Positions 9,870 to 20,590 of a stretch of DNA of 64,000 nucleotides are shown here, piece by piece. The first letter of the stretch is position 1. Each line of letters begins with the position of its first letter. The DNA is from Prorocentrum cordatum (Eukaryota; Sar; Dinophyceae; Prorocentrales; Prorocentraceae). The notes beneath the pieces are model-generated. The model made no database searches and had not been told where the DNA came from. It saw nothing but the letters and a program-made list of their open reading frames with translations. The stretch lies in assembly GCA_963575745.1 (NCBI GenBank), contig CAUYUJ010017861.1, positions 158,178 through 222,177 on the forward strand, in the 5' to 3' direction. A program made the translations under genes and the position numbers.

Positions 9870-10170
9870 CCGCTCCTCAAGGCAACACTCAGTAAAGGCC
9901 AGCTCCCTGGCGAAGGCCGTCGCCTCCCTCCTGCGCCGCTTCGCGCGCGCCGCAAACTGCTGCAGCTGCTTCCGCAAGCCCTCCGGCGGCCTGGCCAGGA
10001 AGAACTCGATGCGCGGCGCCCGCACGAGTAGGAGGTCCTCGTGGCGGGTGGCGCGCGAGAGCAGCGCGTATTGCTCCAGCCGCCAATCGTCGTCCTTCTT
10101 CTTGCCGCTCCCCACCTCGTGGCGGCCGCAGTCCAGGATCGCGCCTAGGCGACGTCGACCGAGGGGGCAG
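9870..10170 (-). pseudogene. C-terminal fragment resembling a dinoflagellate PIF1/UvrD-like helicase
   Basis: Minus-strand frame GAILDCGRHEVG, KKKDDDWRLEQ, YALLSRATRHEDLLLVRAP, then a basic tail (QQFAARAKRRRREA) that stays open into the tandem repeat. The LSRAT motif with a following hydrophobic strand is what motif VI of SF1 helicases of the PIF1/UvrD type looks like near the C-terminus. No Walker A or B motif is visible nearby, so this is one exon or a retained piece. The frame upstream of about 10180 shows no recognisable domain. The assignment rests on one motif and remembered dinoflagellate relatives; a chance basic ORF in GC-rich DNA is the alternative. Confidence 0.45.
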
Positions 10171-10389
10171 CGCGCCGGACAGCCGACGGCCCAAGGCGAG
10201 AGTCCACAAAACCGAAAGAAAATCTGACTGCGGACCGCTCGCGACCAGTCGGTTCGGCCGTAGACTGTCCAGGAGTGCCGTTCCCTCGCCCCGTCGCCTT
10301 CTCGCATGGTGCGCCCCTGGCACGCCGCCGTGGTGATGATCCTGCCGTGCGAGAGCGGGAAGCCCGTCCCGGTGGCCCTGGAATTGCGG
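10171..10389. other. GC-rich stretch between the helicase-like fragment and array A5
   Basis: No satellite unit or recognisable domain. The minus-strand frame of the helicase fragment stays open through it, but its translation looks like GC-rich filler. Confidence 0.4.
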
Positions 10390-10835
10390 TCTTCGGTGGA
10401 GCTGGCCGCTGGGTGTGCCGAAATGGGTGCGGGGACGCATGCGGGCACACCCGCTGGGACCTTTGGTGGGGCTCCCTATGGGGCCACGAAACGTGTGAGG
10501 GGTGTGCCGACATGCGTGTGGAGGACGCATGCGGTCACACCCACACGAAGCGTGTGAGGGGTGTCTCTAAATGGGTCGGCGCCGCCACGCGAACTGCGCA
10601 ACTGGGACCTTAGGTGGAGCTCCCTATGGGGCAACGGAAACGTGTGAGGGGTGTGCCAAAATGGGGCGGCGCCGCCATGCGCAGTTCGCCACTAGGACCT
10701 TAGGTGGAGCTCCCTATGGGGCCACGAAGCGTGTGAGGGGTGTGCCAAAATGGGGCGGCGCCGCCATGCCAACTGCGCCACTGGGACCTTAGGTGGAACT
10801 CCCTATGGGGCCACCAAACGTGTGGGGTGTGCCAG
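10390..10835 (+). repeat. Satellite A, array A5 (about 5-6 units, plus orientation)
   Basis: Units again carry GGGGCGGCGCCGCCATGCG and CTCCCTATGGGGCCAC. The first units (10390-10560) are shortened and diverged. Confidence 0.88.
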
Positions 10836-10967
10836 AAATGAGAGGGTGACGAGAGGAGAGAGAAGGGGGAAGGAGGAGGGGGAGGAGAGGAGGAGAGGAG
10901 AAGAGGAAAGGAGGGGCGCGGGGACCGTCTCTTCAAAACGAGGACCCAACACCACAGGATGGCTTGG
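10836..10967 (+). repeat. Purine tract plus S box copy 6
   Basis: GAGAGGGTGACGAGAGGAGA... to 10911, then the S box at 10912-10967 (GGGGCGCGGGGACCG, TCTCTTCAAAACGAGGACCC, ACAGGATGGCTTGGGG). Closest to the apparent consensus. Confidence 0.88.
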
Positions 10968-12043
10968 GGACCATTTTTTGATGGAAATCGGGATCTGGGG
11001 AGGGCTCCCGATGACTCTCGAATACGAGTGGCATTCGTCTGGGTGTGAATTTCCTGAATGTGGAAATTTTGGGAACCCTTACGCGCTCGGAAAACAGCAA
11101 CTCAACGGCAAGCTATGGTTTCCATAATTCGCAGGCCGTCAAGCCAAGGAATTATGCAACATGCTGAGGGCCTCTTCTTGCGAATGTCGATGGGCTTCCA
11201 GCAAGCATGATCGAATTATAGAAACACATGGCCAGACGCCTGCCCCCCCTCAGCGGCCCCGGAAATGGCGACGGCTTCGCAGATCGCAGACCCCCCGGGA
11301 TGGCGAGGTCTAATCTGCATTGCCGTAGGGCGTCACTGCGCTCGGCCCCTCAGCAGCCCTCGGAAATCCCGACAGTCTCTCAGTTCACAGCCCTCCCACC
11401 TCCCAAGTCAAATGAAGCAGGAGACAGGGTGGAGGTAGGAGGTAGCAGGAAGACTGCCAGAGGAGAGAAAGGAGGGAGGCGGGCAGGAAGGAGTGGAGAC
11501 CGCAGTGCTCTATATTCGAACCATGCGAGAGTCCAACACAAGAGGCTCGGGACAAAGCCTGTGCTCGCCAACGTGTCGTGCATCAATCGCTGTCCGACTT
11601 TTACATGGAATCGTCGGTGCTTGCCGAATAATTGTAGACATCTGGTGCGTTCGCAACGTCGGTATGTACAAATATGATGTGACATTAGATGTGCATTTGA
11701 TCCGTGTGTTCCGAATTCTGCATTCCGTTGCGTGCGTCCAGAGGTACATCCCAGCAGCGCGGTGGGCATCCGACCAGCGCTCAACGGATATCGGGGGTGA
11801 TTGGAAATACGTCCAACACTGTAATTCAATGTGAAATATATCAATGCCAAGACCAACGGCGTCAACGGGCATGTCAACAACTATATGGCTTTGGCGCCAC
11901 AAATTCCGGATACCCAATTGCGGACAACAATGCGGATACCGAAACGTGGATAACCCCGATTCCGTCATACATTCTGGATACTGGATTGGTGATATTTCCT
12001 TCCATACCCTCACTCAGACATGTTACCGCCATACCCACTCCCC
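10968..12043. other. Unannotated, mixed-composition DNA
   Basis: The first ~150 bp match the post-S-box spacer in short pieces. The remainder has lower GC than its surroundings, contains only short open frames, and shows no domain, repeat or RNA gene that I can support. Confidence 0.5.
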
Positions 12044-12150
12044 CCCTCATCCCACCAGCCCTCTGGGCGGACGTGGTTTAGCGTGCCCGCTCTTCCAACA
12101 CCCCTTGTTCCCCTTCGGGAAGATGTTGACCCCTCCCCCTACCCTACACC
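12044..12150 (+). repeat. Isolated 5' end of the family E element
   Basis: TCCCACCAGCCCTCTGGGCG, GTGGTTTAGCGTGCCCGC and CCCTTCGGGAAG match the left ends of the elements at 38845 and 39877. No matching right end (GGGCTGGTGGGGAT) was seen downstream, so this is a fragment. From 12151 to 12959 I see no gene or repeat. Confidence 0.65.
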
Positions 12151-12959
12151 GCAATAATTCCTCTCTTGCTTTTTACGCAACAACCTCGCACACAGCATCC
12201 ATACCGAAGATGAATTGCCGATGTGTGCCAGCCAGTCAATATCGCAAGGAGTGCAAGCGGGAAGAGGGGGAGGAGAGGAGGGTATGGACGAGGAGTAGGA
12301 CGACAAGACCGACGCATTGTATGCGCAACTCTAGTGGCTCTGTCATTTGTTAAACCAATTCCAAAAAGACGAAACACGAGGATCCGTGCATGTAGAACCC
12401 AACGAACACCATCTGGTTGCCAGCGCGACGGTGGCCCAACAATGGCGGCGTGCTGAGGCGACACGGAAGCGCTCGATTCTTTGGGTGCTGGAAAGCAACG
12501 TGGTGCTCGATTCCGTCGTGGTGGATACAGTGGGACCTAGGACATGATAACATCCAACAAGCACATGAGACCCTCCGCCGACCAAAACACAAAACAGCCA
12601 AGGGTACCCTCCCCAGGATGCACAACAACATCTAACAAACAGTAAGAACATGAGGGTACTGTACCCTCCCTGAACAGACCTCGATCTGACACCTCGGTCC
12701 GACCGTATCGCAGCGGTGCCCCGAGTGGTCGACAATGAACACCATCGCGGCGGGTGACCCAGCGTGGCCATCCGTTGCACAGCGCTTGACTTCGTGCCCC
12801 CCCTTGCCTGTGGACTGGACGCGGCTGGCACTCTGGTGCGGCGGCCGCCCACGGCCAACCGCGGAGACAAGGACAAACCACATATGATGAAAATCCGGCC
12901 AAGCTGTGTGGAGCCTCGGACTTCAGTATTCGGGAGGACATCGTGGGATTATTCTGAAG

Positions 12960-13220
12960 CTCCTTCAAAGTGCTCTTGGAACCCTGTTGGGGCTCAGCGG
13001 GGCACCTTTGGGGCCCTCTTGGGACCTCTCGGAGCCTTCGGAATTCGCCTGGGGCCGTCTTGGAGGCTGTAGAGCGCGAAATACGCTTGGCCTCTTGGGG
13101 CCCTCTTGGGCCTGTCTTTGGGCCTTCTTGGGAGCCTCTATGATCGTCTTAGGTCCCTCCTGGGCCCGTCTCGGGCTTCTCTCTCTGGGCTCCTGCAGCC
13201 ACGTCAAGACCTCACGAGGC
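12960..13220 (+). repeat. Imperfect GGGGCCxTCTTGGG repeats
   Basis: Short units such as TTTGGGGCCCTCTTGGGACC and TTGGGGCCCTCTTGGGCC repeat with loose spacing. The same motif fills the interiors of family E elements (39000-39640, 48660-48850, 49170-49790) and a short block at 24640-24740. This may be the interior of the element whose left end is at 12044. Confidence 0.65.
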
Positions 13221-14557
13221 ACTCGAAAAATGGCGAGAAGACACAGACCAACGATTTATTAATGGCTTTGGATGATTATGTCCTCTCCGGAACTCTTTTG
13301 AGCCGTCTCTTGAACATCTGAAAATGTGCTCAACGATGGCGCAATATGGTTCAAATTGGACGAAGATGGCGTCCACCATGCCTCCTAGACGGCTCCACAG
13401 GGCTCCGGAGCTTCTCGAATCGCTTTCGCTGGCTTCTGCAGCCTCAACAAGAACCAATACCGCCCAAGAGAGCTCCAAGAGGAGCCTCGAATAACTACGA
13501 TGCCCCAACAGAGCACCCGAATAACAATAAAGGTGAAGAGGCGGTCGAGGACTAAGCAGGCTAGTGAAAACGTGTTTTCCTCTGTATCCCAGAAGATTCC
13601 TAGGGACGCTGACAGGCGGGACAGGGGTGAGAGCATAGCCATGTGCTCTTTCCTGTATTTTTTTACCAAGGCTGCCACGGCCGCAACTTGGATCAAAAGT
13701 GACGCCGAACAAACAATGCTTTTCACATGGGATCGTGGCCGTCTAGGCCCCATATGCAGCCGGCGTGGAGCGAGAGAACGATTCCTTAATTACTTGTGAA
13801 GACGTCTGAAGCGAAACGGCTGCCAGACCGGGCGGCCTAGGGGTCCCCTGTGGGACTTGTCTGCGGTCCTTTTGCCTACATGAAAGCCTTGTAATGAAAT
13901 TCGACTAGGCGAAAACTGTCCCGAAGGCTTCCAACAACGCCTCAAGAACTTCCGAGATGCCCCCAAAGATGATCGTGCTGTACCCGAGAGACTGACGCTA
14001 ACAAGGACAGCTTCCTTTCTGATGCATGGTTCCCTGGATCGGCCGACTCGAGAAAGGTCCAAGTACTCCCGCTAAGCGCTCCAGCAAAACCACCAAACAA
14101 CTCCAATGCGCGAATGTCTTTGCGGTTGACTCTTGGTCTCTTCGTGCGTTTCCATTGACACGGGGAAAATACGTTTCAACATTTCACGACACGCTTACGG
14201 GAAGCTTCCCAGCTTACAGAATCTTGGTTCTCTGGGCTTCACCCTCACATTCTCCAGTAATCGTGTGTACTGACTGACAACGAGGGAAAGGACATCCCCC
14301 TCCGTGTCGTCATCCGCCGGCTCCCTTGCGGGGACACCAAGCTGTAGGCCGGGAATTCGCAGTTTCCTGTGCCAGTTGCAGCTTCCCGTTTCCACTGTTA
14401 CAGTTCTGCTTCTTGCTGCTGACGGTTCCTTGTTGACTTCTTGATGCTTACTGTTCCTTGTTGATGGACCGCGCGAGTGGGGGAGGCCCGGAACGGGCAT
14501 GTTTACAACGGCCAAACAGGGTTCTCAGAATTTCTGGGGGGGTAGAAATTTACACCC
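13221..14557. other. Unannotated DNA
   Basis: Short open frames only; nothing with a domain signature. No repeat is obvious by eye except a few weak GCTCCxAGAGG motifs near 13430-13480. Confidence 0.45.
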
Positions 14558-15012
14558 CTGACGCAGATCGGCGGGGTCAGGGTCCAAAAACATACAGGAT
14601 TTGCAACTTTTATGAAATTCGGTGGCACCCCTCACGCAGATCGGCGGGGTCAGGGTCCAAAAACACAAGGGATGTGCCGGCGGCACCCCTCACGCAGATC
14701 CGTAGGGTCAGGGTCAAAAAACAACTGGGATTTGCAACATTTTTCAAATTTCCTGGCACCCTTCATGCAGATCGGCGGGGTCAGGGTGCAAAAACACGTG
14801 GGATTTGGTATCTTTCTGACATTCGGTGGCACCCCTCACGCAGATCGGCAGGGTCAGGGTCCAAAAACACATGGTTTTTGCCACATTTCTGAAATTCGGC
14901 GGCACCCTTCACGCAGATCCGTAGGGCAGGGTCTAAAAACAAAAGGGATTTGCCACATTTCTGAAATTCGGTGGCATCCGTAACGCAGATCCGTAGGGTC
15001 AGGGTCGCAAAA
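14558..15012 (+). repeat. 73-bp tandem repeat, 7 copies
   Basis: The landmark ACGCAGATC (ATGCAGATC once) starts at 14561, 14634, 14692, 14765, 14838, 14911 and 14983, giving steps of 73, 58, 73, 73, 73 and 72. One unit carries a 15-bp deletion. Conserved parts are GGGTCAGGGTCCAAAAACAC, GGGATTTGCCACATTT and TGAAATTCGGTGGCACCC. No long frame runs through it. From 15013 to 15344 nothing else is recognised. Confidence 0.93.
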
Positions 15013-15344
15013 CAAACAGGTCCCGACACTGCTTCACGGCGAAGCCAACGCCTCATGACTTCGCTCTTCCATGGCCCATTCTCCGAGAGAGGGGGCCGGT
15101 GGCAGGGGGCGAAGCCCTTACGGATTTTTTATTGTGCAAGGAATGGTAGTCTCAAGTTATTCGGATGTGGAGGCATGCGTGCGGGTAAGAACAACAGCGG
15201 GGAAATATCACATTGCACCTGTACAGCAGAACGCCCAGAGTTGCTTTGCGCACAACACATCAGTGAGCGACTCGGCCAACAATGCGATCTGCCACAATTT
15301 TGGGGGACCGTCAGCCGAGTGATGGCTGTTTCCTGCTCATTGCG

Positions 15345-17679
15345 CATTGCGGCGAAGCTCTCTATCAGCCTCGTCCAGTGCGCGCATTCCTGAATCTGCG
15401 AGCGGCTCGCAGTGCTCAAAGATCCAAGTCTCTACAACGCGGGCGGCGCGAGCCAGAGACATGCGATATCAACCTGAGTCGCTGGTTGAACTCAGTGCCG
15501 CAGGCTGGGCGCCTGGAGCCGGCCAAATAGCGTCGAATCTCGCTGGTGGCTTCGCTGGTGGCTTCGGAGCGCCTTCTCGGAGAGAAATGCGTCGCCCCAG
15601 TGACATGCGAACGACTCGCGCCCTGGAAGTGGGATTAGGAGCAGCGCTGACGTCGCAAACCGAATCACAGAAAACCAATCGATCGACGAGCGATCTCCAG
15701 AGGCTGTCCTCGAACATCATGCGCGCCCATGCTTCGGGCCCTCCGCTGAACGCGGGCAGGTCGGGGCAACGATGCTGCCGAAGCAAGCCGGCATCGCGCT
15801 CGAGTGCAAGAACCCGCCGGAGCTTCTGCCCCCCAAGGCGCGCGTGCAGAAGCGCGGGCAGAGCCTGAGGGTGCTCTCGAACAAGACGTCCACAGTATCT
15901 CAATCGCATTTTGGCTATGATGCACTCGATCGCAGGCTGGCGCAAAGCAGATCGCACCTCCCCGTCACAATGTTCGACTCGACAGAATCGAGGCTCGTCG
16001 AAAATGCGACGAAATATGGCCATCTAGGTTGTGTTGAGCGACCCAGACTCTTCCGGACCGGTGGCGGGGTCAGGGGGGGTCCAGAAAGAGCCGCCAGGGA
16101 GAGGGGGCATCGAGGGAACCCCCTTTTCACGGAGTCTGCTGGAAATGAGGTCCAGGGCAATACCGTTGACGCCTTTGAGTATGGTGGCGCCTAACTTGCA
16201 GCCTTGCCAGCCTCCAGTCCGGTTCGTGACGCACGTGGGAAAGGTCCGAAACTGCCGCCCACGCGCCATCGTGGAGCGCGCGAAGTATTTCGGCGGCGGC
16301 ACCGCCCACTTCCCACTGTTCCAACAGGGGGCCGTGATCCGCAAGATATGCCAACATCCACTCATCTGACTCACTCGAGACCCCAAGCGAAATCAGATGA
16401 GATCGATGGGACTCTGCGGGCATCCGCCCCCAGCCGAAAATCAACTGCCGAATTGCACGGTCAGAAGCTATTGTCAAGTCCACGTGCAATGCGACTATCG
16501 ACAAACGTGCAAGCTCGGCATGATCGATAAGAGAATGCAACGAACGGAACGCCATATCTGTCCCTCTGCGAGCGATGGCTCCGCGCTGCGACTCCGGCTG
16601 GTTGGGCGCGCGAGCATTAGAAATCGGCTGTTGCAAGATTCCGCAAAAGCACTTGCTGGCGTGGTCTGCGAGCAAAATGTCGCGATAGTCGTCTGTAATC
16701 TTGGGATCTCCCTTGCGCTTAAAACATCTCTTGCGAACGACCTTTCCGCCACTGGGAGGGCCGCGCCCACGTGGCATTGGTTCTCTCGTTCGCAACCGAG
16801 AATTTGCAAGCCAAGGCAGACTGCCCTGCTTGAAGAAGGGCGGCGGGGATCCCGTCACAGCCGACCCCCTTGTTACAACCGAGTGCTCTGCGTGCAACCC
16901 GGGTGGCCTCGGGCCCAACATCAAGAGAGAAGGAGGGGGGCGAGGAGGAGAGGGGGGGGGTAGGGGGGCGGGGGGGAAACGCGCGGCGGCTCTGTGGCCG
17001 GAAGGCGAAGGAAAACCTTGTGGACCACGTCGCCACAGAAGACATTCGCCACGTGGCTCTGCCATACTAGCTTCACTTCCTCGGTCGTGGAGGTGAGCGA
17101 GTCGTCGGATTTGAATAAGCACTGGCTGGGGCGATTCGCTCGGTGCCCGAGCGCGTGCGCCACGGAGAATGCCTGACGGGGGTCATTGGCATCGAGAGCA
17201 CAGGACGCGCTGGCAGCTAGAGAGCCTAGGTAAGCTTGGCGATCTTCTTCGAGCATCGGGCGGCTCAATTTCTGCATCGAGAAAATCACGGCAGTAATGC
17301 GTGCTTCGACCTTGAGGCCTTTCCACACTTCTGCGCGCAGACTGGGCGCAAGCAAAGCCCGGCGGCGGGCATGAGGGCAGGGGTACTGCTCCCTCCAGGC
17401 GTAGGAGACAACATGCGCATGCAGGCGGCGTCGCTCAAAAGTAGCGTCGAACCGAACGCGGCGCAAAGGGGCCACATGTTGCAGCGCCTGTCACACTCGC
17501 GGCATGATCCAAGCGTTGCGAGGTTGTAAAATAAGCGGGCCAAGCCTGACAGATGCGGCCCATCGAGTCCAAATGTTCAACAGTTCAACGTGGTCGTTGC
17601 TGTGAATTGAAATTGGGACATCAAGGAGGTGCCACATCAATGCCTGGAAACACTCTCGGCACTCTGGCATGCTAAGGCT

Positions 17680-17681
<2 letters not shown>
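15345..17681 (-). pseudogene. LINE B, 3' half: reverse transcriptase remnant
   Basis: Minus-strand pieces in several frames follow LINE order. The EN-RT linker (LSMPECRECFQALMWHLL) starts at the poly(A) junction and continues to about 16950 (QKLSRPMLEEDRQAYLG, LTSTTEEVKLVWQSH). RT motifs follow near 16740-16440 (KRKGDPKITDDYRDILL, ARRGTDMAF, VALHVDLTIASDRAI, motif A) and near 16230 (TGGWQGCKLG, motif B). Frame changes occur near 16900 and 16245. The catalytic Y/FxDD motif C is absent: the frame runs from motif B straight into the C-terminal region (IECIIAKMRLRYCGRLV, 15469-16023), so an internal deletion near 16030 removed the active site. Defective. Confidence 0.75.

Positions 17682-17713
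<32 letters not shown>
17682..17713 (-). other. Poly(A) tract (32 A on the minus strand) ending the PPR insertion
   Basis: Thirty-two consecutive T on the plus strand. On the minus strand it follows the PPR sequence and is followed at once by LINE B coding sequence, as expected for the 3' tail of a retroposed mRNA. Confidence 0.85.
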
Positions 17714-20370
17714 CTCCCGCTCCTCTCCCAATCCCAGTCCCAGTCCCTGGCCGAGTCCGCAGCGAAAGGGCCCGCTGCACCCGGCTCCCTCCGGCTGGCC
17801 CCCTGGCTGGGCTGCCGACGCCCGCGGACGCCTTAGGCGGCCCGACGGGCCCGCCGGCCACCGCGCGGTCTTCGCGCCGCCAGCCGCCGCCGCCCGCCGC
17901 CCGCCCGGCCGAGCCGCCCTGCGTGCCTCGGCCTCCGGAGGCTTCCGGCGGCGTCCGGAAGCCGCGGAAGCTCTCGAGGCCCAGGGCCGGCCGGTTCCCC
18001 TCCGCGCCCGGGCAAGGCCGTCCGCGAAGGCCGCCGGAGCTGCCCCGGCCCGGCGGCCCGCGGCCGCAGCGCCCGCCGGCCCTGCCCGCCTGCCGTGCGA
18101 GCGCCTGCCTGCCCAAGCCCAGCCCTGTAACCCGCGACGTCGGGTCCCTGCTTCGCGTCCAACATCGCGCTGAGCAGCACGAATGCCTGTTGCCGCTGCC
18201 CCCTCCTCTCGCAGGCGCGCTGATCCCAGCATTGTAGCTGATGACACTTGGCGCCACCTTCGCCTCCCACATCTCGCTGGGCAGCGAGAGAGCCCGCTGC
18301 CACTGCTCGCCGTTCGCGTGCTCGTTGATCCCAGAGTTGTAGCTGATGGCATCTGGCTCCAACCTCACTTCCCGAATCTCGCAGAGCAGCGATAGAGCCC
18401 GCTGCCACTGCTCGCCTCTCGTGCACGTGCTGATCCCCGAGCTGTAGCTGATGACACTTGGCTCCACCTTCGCGTGAGCAGTGGGTGAGCCTGCTGCCAC
18501 TGCTTGCCGTTCGCACACGCGCTGATCCCAGGGCTGATCCCAGAGTTGTAGCTGATGGCATCTGGCTCCGACCTCACTTCCCACATCTCGCAGAGCAGCG
18601 ATAGAGCCCGCTGCCACTGCTCGCCTTTCGCGCACGCACTGATCCCAGAGCTGTAGCTGATGACATTCGGCTCCGATCTCACTTCCCACATCCCGCTGAG
18701 CAGTGATAGAGCCCGCTGCCACTTCTCGTCTTTCGTGCAGGTGCTGATCCCAGAGCTATAGCTGATGGCATCTGGCTCCACCTTCGCCTCCCGCATCTCG
18801 CTGGGCAGTGAGAGAGCCCGCTGCGACTGCTCGCCTCTCGCGCATGCGCTGATCCCAGAGCTGTAGCTGATGACACTTGGCTCCACCTTCGCCTCCCGCA
18901 TCTCGCTGAGCAGTGGGGGAGCCTGCTGCCACTGCTCGCCGTTCGCGCACGCGCTGATCCCAGGAGTTGTAGCTGATGGCATCTGGCTCCACCTTCGCCT
19001 CCCGCATCTCGCTGGGCAGTGAGAGAGCCCGCTGCCACTGCTCGCCTCTCGCGCACGCGCTGATCCCAGAGCTGTAGCTGTTGGCATTCGGCTCCGATCT
19101 CACTTCCCACATCCCGCTGAGCAGTGATAGAGCCCGCTGCCACTGCTCGTCTTTCGCGCACGCGCTGATCCCAGAGCTATAGCTGATGGCATCTGGCTCC
19201 ACCTTCGCCTCCCACATCTCGCTGGGCAGTGAGAGAGCCCGCTGCCACTGCTCGCCTCTCGCGCATGCGCTGATCCCAGAGCTGTAGCTGATGACACTTG
19301 GCTCCACCTTCGCCTCCCACATCTCGCTGAGCAGTGGGGGAGCCTGCTGCCACTGCTCGCCGTTTGCACGCGCGCTGATCCCAGAGTTGTAGCTGATGGC
19401 ATCTGGCTCCGACCTCACTTCCCACATCTCGCAGAGAAGCGATGGAGCCAGCTGCCACTGCTCGCCTTTCGTGCACGCGCTGATCCCAGAGCTGTAGCTG
19501 ATGACACTTGGCTCCACTTTCGCCTCCCAAATCTCGCAGAGCAGCGATTGAGCCCGCTGCCACTGCTCGCCGTTCGTACACGCGCTGATCCCAGGGCTGA
19601 TCCCAGAGCTATAGCTGATGGCATTCGGCTCCGATCTCACTTCCCACATCTCGCAGAGCAGCGATAGAGCCCGCTGCCACTGCTCGCCTTTCGCGCACGC
19701 GCTGATCCCAGAGCTGTAGCTGATGACGCTTTGCTCCACCTTCGCGTCCCACATCTTGCTGAGCAGTGATAGAGCCCGCTGCCACTGCTCGCCGTTCGCA
19801 CACGCGCTGGTCCCAGGGCTGTATCTGATGTCATTCGGCTCCGATCTCACTTCCCACATCCCGCTGAGCAGTGATAGAGCCCGCTGCCACTGCTCGTCTT
19901 TCGCGCAGGTGCTGATCCCAGAGCTATAGTGCTCCACCTTCGCCTCCCACATCTCGCTGGGCAGTGAGAAAGCCCGCTGTCACTGCTCGCCTCTCGCGCA
20001 TGCGCTGATCCCAGAGCTGTAGCTGATGACGCTTGGCTCCACCATCATCTCCCATCTTCCTCCTCCTCCTCCTCCTCCTCCTCCACGTCCTGACTCCCTG
20101 GCTCGCTGCCACTGCCCACTGACGTCGAGCGCGATTATCTTGGCCTCCTCCTTCTCTTCGACCTGGTCCTGCTCGTCCGCTGCCATCTCCTCCTCTTCTA
20201 TCTCCTCCTCTGCCGCCTCGCTCTCCTCCCTGGCTCGCTGCCACTGCCGCTGCCCATTTTTCGCACGTGCGCTGGCCCCAGCGATGCAACTGATGACGTT
20301 GGGCCCCAGTTTGGGAATCAGCAGCGCCATAGCCTGCTGCCACTGCTCCCTTGTCTCGCAGGCGCGGCTG
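17714..20370 (-). pseudogene. Retroposed pentatricopeptide-repeat (PPR) gene, ~20 repeats, decayed
   Basis: From about 20370 down to 18190 the minus strand encodes ~35-residue repeats of the form SYSSGISACARGEQWQRALS, LLSEMWEAKVEP. PPR proteins bind RNA, usually in organelles; arrays this uniform are, from memory, typical of dinoflagellates. Damage: TGA at the Trp codon near 19980 (EQ* where EQW recurs), loss of about five codons near 19925, a one-base insertion near 18962 and a deletion near 18485. Two units carry an extra GISP. After the repeats a GC-rich Gly/Arg/Pro tail (18190-17714) leads to the poly(A). No organelle-targeting start is identifiable. Upstream, 20371-20590 is Arg/Pro/Ser-rich low complexity. 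Confidence 0.82.
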
Positions 20371-20590
20371 GGTCTGGGCTCCAGGCGGGGGTGGGGCGGG
20401 CGGGGGACGGAGGACGAGGAGGCGAGGGGCACGAGCTGGGCCCGAACGGCGAGGGGCGAACGACGCGGGGGCAGGGGGCGAACGATACGGGACCGAGACG
20501 AGGGGAAAGAGGCCGAGGGAACGGCGAGGGGAAGGGGCGGTGAGCGTCGTCGGTGCGCGTCGTCGTGCAGGTGCGCGTCGTTGCTGCTGG

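Noticed and set aside
11228-11677. 150-codon ORF on the plus strand
   Set aside because: No domain, no leader, and composition typical of chance open frames in GC-rich DNA.
17714-20370. A functional PPR gene
   Set aside because: A stop replaces a repeated Trp codon, and at least two frameshifts and a small deletion interrupt the repeats.
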